Shown: piece by piece, positions 53,284-61,626 of the stretch | Position numbering within the stretch: position 1 is the first letter of the stretch | Layout: each line of letters begins with the position of its first letter | NCBI RefSeq assembly: GCF_008370685.1 | Contig: NZ_VTZU01000006.1 | Location: 86,097 to 150,096, forward strand | DNA length: 64,000 bases | Direction of reading: 5' to 3' | Origin: Aquimarina sp. RZ0 | Lineage (GTDB): Bacteria; Bacteroidota; Bacteroidia; Flavobacteriales; Flavobacteriaceae | Program-made: the position numbers and the translations under genes | The notes under the pieces: model-generated | Database searches by the model: none | What the model was told of the DNA's origin: nothing | Seen by the model: the letters and a program-made list of their open reading frames with translations, nothing else

Positions 53284-53414
53284 TAATCAATAGAATTCCC
53301 CGATGCTCTGCATCGGAGGTTTTAGAGGAAAGTTTGAAAACGGATGGTTCTCATTAAATTGTAAAACTTTCTTCTGTTGAATACCCCTATGGCTCTGCCT
53401 CGGGGATTCTTTAT
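53284..53414 (-). mobile_element. Element R2, copy C (131 bp), intergenic
   Basis: A third full copy, differing from B at a couple of positions (for example tcttctgttg for tcttccgttg). It lies in non-coding sequence between R4 copy 2 and the T9SS substrate genes. The remaining gap to 53674 is AT-rich and shows no gene. Confidence 0.92.
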
Positions 53415-53674
53415 TTAAAAAATCAAAAATTTAATAACCAATATGCTATAAATAGTTATAGTTAATAAAATGTAAAAAAAACAGGAAGACTAATATGTTA
53501 TTTAGATATCTGTTTGTAATGGTCAATAATTATTTGACCTTATTTTGGGAATGATGGCGGTTATTGTATCATATAAATCATTAATTTTGATACTTTTTAA
53601 AAAGGTTTTTTCCCCTTTTAAAAAGTTGAGTTTTATTACTTATCGCTTCTATTTATGTTATTAAGGTTAGTCGT

Positions 53675-55714
53675 ATGAAGAAAAATTACACATTGTTATT
53701 TGTTTTCACTTTATTTTTATTTGCTGTATCATCTATAAGAGCTCAGGAAATTAGTGCTCCTGGATTTTATATATGCAACGAATTTAGTTGTGATATTGAT
53801 AATATTAGAGCAATTGCGTGCGCTTCTACAGATAATCCAGATCGAGGAGTAAGTGCAGAATACAATGGTCCTTCAGGTTTTTTTGGTCCTGGAACAGAGT
53901 TTTTATTAGAGTTATCAGATGAAGAAGGTGTTTTTTCTAACGAAGGTACTAGAGTTCTAACGACTTTATTCTTGGAAACAGCTATTAGTTCAAGTGCTAC
54001 ATTGGATTTTGGTGTTTTTGATATACCTGAAGACCTAGGAGGTGATAATTATAGTATGAGAATTAGGGTAGAAGATCCTGAATTTACTACGGTAGCTCTA
54101 GGACTGCCTATTCATTATTTTGATATCTCACAAGGTGTGATTCTTAGAGGACCTAATATAGAAGCAAGAAATGCCGGATTATGCTCAGGAGTTCCTACTA
54201 CATTACAGGTATTATCAGGAGATTTATTAGAATATAAGTGGTTTTTTAATGGAATGGATATTCCAGGAGAAACAAGTAATACCTTACAGAATGTTACAGA
54301 ACCAGGAAAATATACTGTCGAAATTGATTTTGGTACCTGCAATACTTTTGGAGGAACTGCATATTCTTTTGCAAGAGCGAATATAAATGTATTTAGTTTT
54401 GATGCTACCGAAGTATTTATAAACGAGCAAGGTGCTTCGCCTGTTGAGTTCTGTCCAGAAGAAACAAAACAGTTAACATGTAGTATTACGGATCCAGCAT
54501 ATACGTATACTTGGTTTAGGAACGGTATGGTCATTGCTGATTCGAATACTTCATTTCTTACGTTGCCACAAAGCAATTTTGATGGTGAATATACAGTGAA
54601 GGTTACAGAAAATGAAAACTGTTCATTTACAACGGAAGCTGTAGAAGTGATCAATTTGGGGTCAGATATTACCAGTCAACCACCGCCACAATTAGTTATA
54701 TTACCTACAGAAACAATTACCTTGAGCATAACTACAAATGCGCCCGCAGGAAGTACGATCCAATGGTTCGAAAATGATACGCCTATAGTGGATGCTAATG
54801 AAGACAATATTACAGTAACTACTCCTGGAGTATATCGTGCAGAGGTATTTACCAATGATCTTTGTAGAAGTACACTAGTGGCAGAGACAACGGTATCTAT
54901 TCCAGTAAATTTTAGGTTAGAAATATCACGGATAATAGATTGTGATGAGAATAGTGCTATTTTGGCATTTGAGAATCTATTCGGTATTACGTCAGATGGC
55001 TTAGAAGTATCATTACCTACAGAACAATTAGAACTTTTTAGTTTTGAGTGGCTAAGAGAGACTATACCAACGGGAGAAACGGGAAACTTTTTAACGGTTA
55101 ATAGAGCAGAAGAAAATGTTTCCTATACGTTTTTGGCAACCTTTAATTCAGGAGGTTTTCCTCCAATAACTTCTCAATCTGTGGTGATTCCATTGTCGGC
55201 AGAAGGCATAGAGATTATAGCGGATTCGCCTTTTCTTCCAGTAAATGGAAGCATTGTTTTAAGTGTTCCTCAAAGTGAATTGTACACGTATGACTGGTTT
55301 GTAGAAATTCAAGGAAACTTTCAATTGATAGTGGGTGAGACCACCAATATGTTAACCATTACAGAAGAAGGAAACTATAAAGCAGTAATAACCTATGAAG
55401 ATTGTACAGAAGAAGATACTATTACCATAGGTAATACGCCTGGTATATCCGAATTGATTCCTAATGTGATTACCCCAAATGGCAGTTTAGGTATGAATGA
55501 TGATTGGGTTTTACCAGATGTGTATAAATCACCAGCAGTAACGGTAGAAATATATAGTTATAATGGTGCTTTGGATTTTAAAAAATCAGGTGGATACAAT
55601 CAAGATTGGCCATCTAATTCAGTTTCTGGCGGAAGCGAACTTATCTATTATTATATAATTACCAAAAATAACGCAATAATAAAAAAAGGAACAATTACAG
55701 TAATGGATAAATAA
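53675..55714 (+). CDS. Secreted Ig-like protein with gliding-type (type B) T9SS C-terminal domain, paralog 1
   Basis: A 679-residue secreted protein with a signal peptide (LFLFAVSSIRAQ). It starts with a domain containing EYNGPSGFFGPGTEFLLEL, followed by several immunoglobulin-like repeats, each with a Cys pair and a W (for example CSITDPAYTYTWFRNG). The last 90 residues (IPNVITPNG, DWVLPDVY, YYYIITKNN, KKGTITVMDK) match the gliding-motility-associated C-terminal domain that directs type IX secretion. The order of this locus recalls the sprC-sprD-sprB-sprF region of Flavobacterium johnsoniae. It is a surface or adhesion protein by inference. Confidence 0.88.
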   Translation: MKKNYTLLFVFTLFLFAVSSIRAQEISAPGFYICNEFSCDIDNIRAIACASTDNPDRGVSAEYNGPSGFFGPGTEFLLELSDEEGVFSNEGTRVLTTLFLETAISSSATLDFGVFDIPEDLGGDNYSMRIRVEDPEFTTVALGLPIHYFDISQGVILRGPNIEARNAGLCSGVPTTLQVLSGDLLEYKWFFNGMDIPGETSNTLQNVTEPGKYTVEIDFGTCNTFGGTAYSFARANINVFSFDATEVFINEQGASPVEFCPEETKQLTCSITDPAYTYTWFRNGMVIADSNTSFLTLPQSNFDGEYTVKVTENENCSFTTEAVEVINLGSDITSQPPPQLVILPTETITLSITTNAPAGSTIQWFENDTPIVDANEDNITVTTPGVYRAEVFTNDLCRSTLVAETTVSIPVNFRLEISRIIDCDENSAILAFENLFGITSDGLEVSLPTEQLELFSFEWLRETIPTGETGNFLTVNRAEENVSYTFLATFNSGGFPPITSQSVVIPLSAEGIEIIADSPFLPVNGSIVLSVPQSELYTYDWFVEIQGNFQLIVGETTNMLTITEEGNYKAVITYEDCTEEDTITIGNTPGISELIPNVITPNGSLGMNDDWVLPDVYKSPAVTVEIYSYNGALDFKKSGGYNQDWPSNSVSGGSELIYYYIITKNNAIIKKGTITVMDK

Positions 55715-56294
55715 CATATTATACAACAATAATGCCCCGTGATTTTATGATGTTTTTATGTCAAATAATTATAAATAGAATTAATCACAATAATTATTAT
55801 AAAAAGCTGTTATTTGTTGGCAAAGAATCATTGAAATATTTCAACAAAAAAGTACTTTAAAATCAAAAAAAAATACACTTCATCGGTGAAAATTGTCTTT
55901 TTTTGATGATTTTTTATGTTCGTGAAAAGATATAATATTTCAAAAATTTAAGTATTTTCTATTTTTAGCTAGTTTGATTTGCAATTTTGTGTGGTAAAAT
56001 ATTTTGATTTTTATGGCTTTAAAATGCTTTTTTAAACGTTACAATACACTGATTAACAAAAAATTATGTATATTATCGGTGAATTGGATATGTGACATGC
56101 TTCTGTGTAATTATTCTCCTCAAAACGGAGTAAGAATATTATTACAAAAAAAAACAGAAAATACGTTTGATATAAATTAAATATTTATAATTTTATGACT
56201 TTACAATATTTATATTAACAATATTATTAACAAGCGTCCCAAATCGCTTCGTTAGTAGGGCATATATTCACATCAATTTATAAAGTGTGATACT
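55715..56294. other. AT-rich intergenic region between the two paralogs
   Basis: No gene, repeat-family copy or clear terminator is visible. Near the 3' end, gtcccaaatcgcttcgttagtagggc (read in two parts) is a slightly GC-rich block 40-70 bases before the next start and may be part of its leader. Confidence 0.4.
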
Positions 56295-58319
56295 ATGAAA
56301 AAGAAACTTAACCTATCGTTACTTGCCTTTGCGCTTGTCCTCTCTTCTTCCCTTGAGGTCACTGCTCAACAAATTACTATGCCTGAATTCTACATCAATG
56401 ATAGTAATGTTACCAATACGAATGCTTGTGTAAACCAAAACATTCCTAATCGTTCTGCTATTGCCGAATATAATGGCCCTTCAGGTTTTTTTGGACCTGG
56501 AACAGAGTTTTTGCTTGAATTGTCTGATGAAAATGGTGATTTTTCTGATGGAGGAACAATTTTGTTAGATACTTTTACTTCTCCAACAGCTTTGGGATCT
56601 AGTGCAGATATAGAATTTATAGATTTTCCTATCCCACAGACATTGAGGAGTGACAATTACAGTATGAGAATACGGGTCGAAAACCCCGATTTTGAAAGTC
56701 AGATTACTACCGGAATGGCAATTTATTTTTTTAATTTTGATGAAGGAGTTACGTTGACGGGTCCTAATGTAAATGCTAATAATGTTGCTTTGTGCGAAGG
56801 AGAACCGGTAACCTTAACTGCCTTGCCAGAAGGTTTTCCAGCATATATATGGACGTTTAATAATACGGTAATTCCTGGAGAAACAACAAATGTTTTAGAA
56901 AATGTAACACGGGAGGGAAATTATAATGTAAAAATTGATTTTGGTTTCTGTAATCCATTTTTCAATTTTGATTCGGCAAATACTACGGTATTTGCTTTTA
57001 ACACTACCAATGTGTTTATCAATGAACAGGCTGCATCACCTGTAGAATTTTGTCCGGAAGATGTAAAATTATTAACCTGTAGTATTACCGATGCTGCCTA
57101 TACATATCAATGGTTTCAGGATGATGTTGCTATCGCTGATTCTAATGCTCCTAATCTCAACTTACCTCAAAGTAATTTTGGAGGAAATTATACAGTTAGG
57201 GTTACAGCAAGAGATGGATGTGATATAACTACAGAAGCCGTAGAAGTGATCAATCTTGGATCAGATATTACCAGTCAGCCACCTCCACAGTTAATTATAC
57301 TTCCAGGTGAAACCATACGATTAGAAATCGAAACCAATGCACCTTCAGGGAGTACTATAGAATGGTTTGAAAATGATATACCTATCGCCGGAGCAAATAC
57401 TTTTTTTATCGATATAACGTCACCAGGAATATACCGTGCAGATGTACTTACCAATGATCTTTGCATGAGTACGCTTATGGCAGAAACTTCAGTTTTTGTT
57501 CCCGTCGATTTTAAACCAGTGGTTTCCCAGATAATTGATTGTAATGATAATACAGCTACGCTGGCATTAGAGAATTTATTAGGTATTACTTCTGCAGCCG
57601 ATGGTAGTTTAGAAATTCCATTAACTGTAGAACAACTACTGTTTTTTAGTTTTGAATGGTTTAGAGATGGTAGTCCTACTGGAGAAACCGGCACATCACT
57701 TACCATTGATAATGTAAATGATAATGCTTCATATACACTTTCGGCAGCTTTTATTCCAGGTGGTTTTCCTACGGTAACTTCAGAACCCGTAGTGATTCAA
57801 TTGTTGACAGATGATATAGAAATTGTAGCTGATCCACCTTTTCTTCCAGTAAATGGGAGCATCGTTTTAAGTGTTCCGGAAAGTGTGCTATATACCTATG
57901 CATGGTTTGTAGAAATTGATGGAGATTTTCAGCTAATAGAAGGGGAAATTACTAATATGTTAACCATTACAGAAGAAGGAAGTTATGAAGTAGAGATAAC
58001 ATATGAGGATTGTATTATTGAGGGTAATATTACAATTGGGAATGAACCTGGTATATCCGCAGTAATTCCTAATGTGATTACACCTAATGGTAGTCCGGGT
58101 ATCAATGATAATTGGGTATTACCTGATGAATTTGGATCACCAGAAGTAGCAGTAACCATATATAGTTCTAATGGAAAATTGGATTTTGAGAAATCAGGAG
58201 GCTATAATCAGGATTGGCCGTCTAATTCGGCTTCAGGTGCAAGTGAGCTCATATATTACTATATAATTACCAGAAATAGCGAGATACTTAAAAAAGGAAC
58301 GATTACAGTAATGAGATAA
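56295..58319 (+). CDS. Secreted Ig-like protein with gliding-type (type B) T9SS C-terminal domain, paralog 2
   Basis: A 674-residue protein built like the preceding one along its whole length: signal peptide (LALVLSSSLEVTAQQ), the same YNGPSGFFGPGTEFLLELSD block, Ig-like repeats and type B C-terminal domain (IPNVITPNGSPGINDNWVLP). The segment VEVINLGSDITSQPPPQL is identical in both. Divergence is concentrated in the N-terminal third. The SprF-like gene begins 3 bases after its stop, so the two are cotranscribed and the SprF protein is a likely partner. Confidence 0.88.
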   Translation: MKKKLNLSLLAFALVLSSSLEVTAQQITMPEFYINDSNVTNTNACVNQNIPNRSAIAEYNGPSGFFGPGTEFLLELSDENGDFSDGGTILLDTFTSPTALGSSADIEFIDFPIPQTLRSDNYSMRIRVENPDFESQITTGMAIYFFNFDEGVTLTGPNVNANNVALCEGEPVTLTALPEGFPAYIWTFNNTVIPGETTNVLENVTREGNYNVKIDFGFCNPFFNFDSANTTVFAFNTTNVFINEQAASPVEFCPEDVKLLTCSITDAAYTYQWFQDDVAIADSNAPNLNLPQSNFGGNYTVRVTARDGCDITTEAVEVINLGSDITSQPPPQLIILPGETIRLEIETNAPSGSTIEWFENDIPIAGANTFFIDITSPGIYRADVLTNDLCMSTLMAETSVFVPVDFKPVVSQIIDCNDNTATLALENLLGITSAADGSLEIPLTVEQLLFFSFEWFRDGSPTGETGTSLTIDNVNDNASYTLSAAFIPGGFPTVTSEPVVIQLLTDDIEIVADPPFLPVNGSIVLSVPESVLYTYAWFVEIDGDFQLIEGEITNMLTITEEGSYEVEITYEDCIIEGNITIGNEPGISAVIPNVITPNGSPGINDNWVLPDEFGSPEVAVTIYSSNGKLDFEKSGGYNQDWPSNSASGASELIYYYIITRNSEILKKGTITVMR

Positions 58320-58322
58320 TTT

Positions 58323-61300
58323 ATGATTAAAAAAATACTCTTTATATTTATTTGTACCATTTCTATAAATTTTATGTTTGGTCAGGAAGCAGTATCTAAT
58401 ACTTCTGGGGTTTTGCCATCGGATATTCCGTTGCATAATTCTTTGAAGTATAATCGCTTTATGTTTAATCCAACCTTCTCATTAGTTCGAGAAAACAAGA
58501 ATTCATTAAATATTTATAATAGAAACCCAAGAGCTAGCTTTAATGATAATTCGCAAACATACTTTCTAAATTATTCAGCAAGATTCGAAGAAAAAACAGG
58601 TGTTGGTATTGGTCTTTTTCAGCAAAATGTTGGGATATTCAGGTTTTTTGGGGCTACATTGAATTATGCATATAATCTGGAGCTAAACAGAGATATGAAT
58701 TTTACGTTTGGTGTAAATGTAAATTATTCTCAGAGTTCATTAAAAAGTAATTTAGATGAAGCAGCGGCAGATGATGATGTGATAAATAATTATGAAAATA
58801 ATTCAGTCTTTTTACTCCATCCTGGAGTTAATTTTAATTATGGAAGCTTTGACGTTGGGGTATCCGTAGGGAACTTAGTAGCTTATAATATTACTGGCAG
58901 TGAATTGTTAACAGATAATTTTGTGTATTCAGGGCATATTATGTACACCACAGAATTAGATTGGAGAACAGAAAATGAAATAAGAGGGATGGCATATGCC
59001 TCTAAGCCAGGAGTAGAAGAGTTGCGTTATGGAGGAAATGTATTTTTTGAAATTCCTAAATACGGATGGGGTCAATTAGGATATAACAGCTTTTTTGGCG
59101 CTTCAATCGGTGTTGGAGCCAATATAACAAAAGTTATCTCTGTGGGATATACAGTCGAACCAGGAATTGGAGGAGCGGCGAATACCTCAGAATTTGGAGC
59201 TACTCATGAATTTGGACTGGCATTTAATTTCAATAAACAAGAAAAAAGAAGAAGGAGAAGAACATCTTCTAACCCTGCATATGAGGCCAGAGATTCTGAA
59301 ATAAGAAGATTGAAAAAAGAAATTCTAGAGCAGAATAAGTTGATCAGAGAACTGAAAAATTCTAAGGGAGACACATTAAGTCAGGCGCAAAGATCCATGA
59401 GTAAATTGGAAAGATCTATTCAGGAAGCCAAAGAGAAAGAAGCTGAGGCTGCAAGAAAATTATCATTACAACGTGAGGAAGAAGTAAAACTATTGAATGA
59501 GCAAGCTGAGGAAGAAGAACGTTTACAATCAGAGAGAAGACTTGCTCAAGAAATGGCAGAACAGAAGAGACAAGTTGAAGAAGAAGAGCGTTTACGATCA
59601 GAAAGAAAGCTTGAACGTGAAATGGCAGAACAAAAAAGGCAAGCTGAGGAAGCCGCTGCCGGAAGACAATCCGAAGAAGCCAAAATAGCCGAAGAAGAAG
59701 CTGTCAGAATTCAAGCTGAAGAAGCCAAAATAGCTGAAGAAGAAGCTGCGAGAGAAGCCGAAGCTGCTAAACAAGAAGCTGCGGCAGAAGCCTTGGAAGC
59801 TGCCAAGCAAGAAGCTGAGGCTGCAGAACAAGAAGTCGCAGAAGAGCAGGCAAGAATAGAAGAAGAAAAGAAAGCAGAAGTGGCAGCTGTCGCCGAAAGA
59901 GAAAGAGTTGAAGCTGAGGCTGCAAAAAAAGAAGAAGAAAGATTAGCTTCTCAAAAGAGATTAGAATTAGAAATGGCTGCTCAAAAAGCCGAAGAAGAAA
60001 GATTAGCTTCTCAAAAGAAATTAGAGTCAGAAATGGCGGTTCAAAAAACTGAGGAAGAAGGGTTAACTTCAGAAAAGAAATTAGAAAGAGAAGTAACTTT
60101 ACAAAAAGATAAAGAAGCAGAGGAAGAGAGACTACGTCAGGAAGCCGAAGCAGCACGATTGGCAGAGGAAGAGAGAGTAAGACAAGAGGCTGAGGCAACA
60201 CGATTGGCAGAGGAAGAGAGAGTAAGACAAGAGGCTGAGGCAACACGACTAGCAGAGGAAGAGAGATTACGTCAGGAAGCTGAGGCAGCACGACTAGCAG
60301 AGGAAGAGAGAGTAAGACAAGAGGCTGAGGCAGTACGATTGGCAGAGGAAGAGAGACTACGTCAGGAAGCTGAGGCAACACGATTGGCAGAGGAAGAGAG
60401 ACTACGTCAGGAAGCTGAGGCAACACGATTGGCGGAGGAAGAGAGACTACGTCAGGAAGCTGAGGCAACACGATTGGCGGAGGAAGAGAGACTACGTCAG
60501 GAAGCTGAGGCAGCACGATTGGCAGAGGAAGAGAGAGTAAGACAAGAGGCTGAGGCAGCACGATTGGCAGAGGAAGAGAGAGTAAGACAAGAGGCTGAGG
60601 CAGCACGATTGGCAGAGGAAGAGAGAGTAAGACAAGAGGCTGAGGCAGCACGATTGGCAGAAGAAGAGAGAGTAAGACAAGAGGCTGCCGCTCAACAACC
60701 AGAGGTGGAAAGAGAAGATCTTGATCAGATACAAAAAGAATTGGATAACAGTAGTCGAATTACAAATAAGTTGATTGCATCAAGAGATTCTTTATTAACA
60801 ACTACCACTAATTTAGATAAAAGAGAGTTTAATAAACTTTTAGAATCTTTGGTAAATATGAATGATGAAGCCGAAGAGGTTAAAAAAGACTCTGATCCTT
60901 TAAGTTCTAAAAGACTAACTTCTAAAAATCGATTCATAAAGTTTGCTGAGGCATCTAGACCAGAGGCTAAATATGCAACCAAATATATTCCTGGATATCC
61001 AGAAGGATATTATCTGGTAGGGAATGTATTTAGAGGTGGGGTATATGCCGATCGCTTTACTAAAACATTAACAGATCTTGGTTTTAATAATTCTCAGATT
61101 ATTCTGAACCCAGAAAACCAATATCAATATGTAGCGATAGAATACTATGCCGATAAGGATCAAGCTGCAGAAAATTATTTAAACAACATTGGTAACCGAT
61201 ATTTTGGAGATATGTGGATTTTACATATCGCAAAGAGTAGAGTAGAGTCTTTAAAGAAATTAGTAGCAGAAACACGTTTGATAAAAGAAACAGTAAAAGA

Positions 61301-61583
61301 TGATACTGTGTTGTCTGAAAGTCTATCCTATATTGGAGGGCATAACATCCAGACAGGATATTATTTAATTACTAATATTTTTAAAAGAGAGAATTATTTT
61401 GAGCGTGGAATGTCTAGACTAAAATCAAAAGGATTAGACCCTCAATATTTCAGAAATCCGAAAGATAATTATATATATGTTTATTTAGAGCGCTATGATA
61501 GTCTGGATCAGGCAAAACAGAGCTTATTCTCTAATGTTAATAACACATATGATGGAGATCTGTATATATTGAAAATAGATTAA
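58323..61583 (+). CDS. PorP/SprF family T9SS membrane protein fused to a coiled coil and SPOR-like domains
   Basis: A 1086-residue protein. Residues 1-305 are a PorP/SprF-type outer-membrane barrel (FMFNPTFSLVRENKNSLNIY, GVGIGLFQQNVGIFRFFGAT). A basic stretch (EKRRRRRTSS) leads to a long coiled coil (320-790). This includes Lys/Glu/Ala-rich text, then thirteen 15-residue repeats (AEEERVRQEAEATRL type) from about residue 600 to 791. The C-terminal 200 residues hold two related segments (YYLVGNVFRGGVYADRF and YYLITNIFKRENYFERG), which resemble SPOR-type peptidoglycan-binding folds. It may span from outer membrane to the cell wall while assisting secretion of its neighbours. Confidence 0.86.
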   Translation: MIKKILFIFICTISINFMFGQEAVSNTSGVLPSDIPLHNSLKYNRFMFNPTFSLVRENKNSLNIYNRNPRASFNDNSQTYFLNYSARFEEKTGVGIGLFQQNVGIFRFFGATLNYAYNLELNRDMNFTFGVNVNYSQSSLKSNLDEAAADDDVINNYENNSVFLLHPGVNFNYGSFDVGVSVGNLVAYNITGSELLTDNFVYSGHIMYTTELDWRTENEIRGMAYASKPGVEELRYGGNVFFEIPKYGWGQLGYNSFFGASIGVGANITKVISVGYTVEPGIGGAANTSEFGATHEFGLAFNFNKQEKRRRRRTSSNPAYEARDSEIRRLKKEILEQNKLIRELKNSKGDTLSQAQRSMSKLERSIQEAKEKEAEAARKLSLQREEEVKLLNEQAEEEERLQSERRLAQEMAEQKRQVEEEERLRSERKLEREMAEQKRQAEEAAAGRQSEEAKIAEEEAVRIQAEEAKIAEEEAAREAEAAKQEAAAEALEAAKQEAEAAEQEVAEEQARIEEEKKAEVAAVAERERVEAEAAKKEEERLASQKRLELEMAAQKAEEERLASQKKLESEMAVQKTEEEGLTSEKKLEREVTLQKDKEAEEERLRQEAEAARLAEEERVRQEAEATRLAEEERVRQEAEATRLAEEERLRQEAEAARLAEEERVRQEAEAVRLAEEERLRQEAEATRLAEEERLRQEAEATRLAEEERLRQEAEATRLAEEERLRQEAEAARLAEEERVRQEAEAARLAEEERVRQEAEAARLAEEERVRQEAEAARLAEEERVRQEAAAQQPEVEREDLDQIQKELDNSSRITNKLIASRDSLLTTTTNLDKREFNKLLESLVNMNDEAEEVKKDSDPLSSKRLTSKNRFIKFAEASRPEAKYATKYIPGYPEGYYLVGNVFRGGVYADRFTKTLTDLGFNNSQIILNPENQYQYVAIEYYADKDQAAENYLNNIGNRYFGDMWILHIAKSRVESLKKLVAETRLIKETVKDDTVLSESLSYIGGHNIQTGYYLITNIFKRENYFERGMSRLKSKGLDPQYFRNPKDNYIYVYLERYDSLDQAKQSLFSNVNNTYDGDLYILKID
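60120..60695 (+). repeat. 45-bp tandem repeats inside the SprF-fusion gene
   Basis: Thirteen in-frame units of 45 bp encode the 15-residue heptad-like repeat. Several units are identical at the DNA level and differ in only two variable places (gta aga caa versus cta cgt cag; aca versus gca). Such high identity suggests recent expansion and possible length variation between strains. Confidence 0.93.
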
Positions 61584-61626
61584 CCCCAAGGAATAAAATG
61601 ATAAACTTAACTATAATACACAGCTT

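Noticed and set aside
59767..60651. A 294-codon minus-strand frame rich in Leu and Pro
   Set aside because: It is the antisense shadow of the 45-bp tandem repeats in the SprF-fusion gene.
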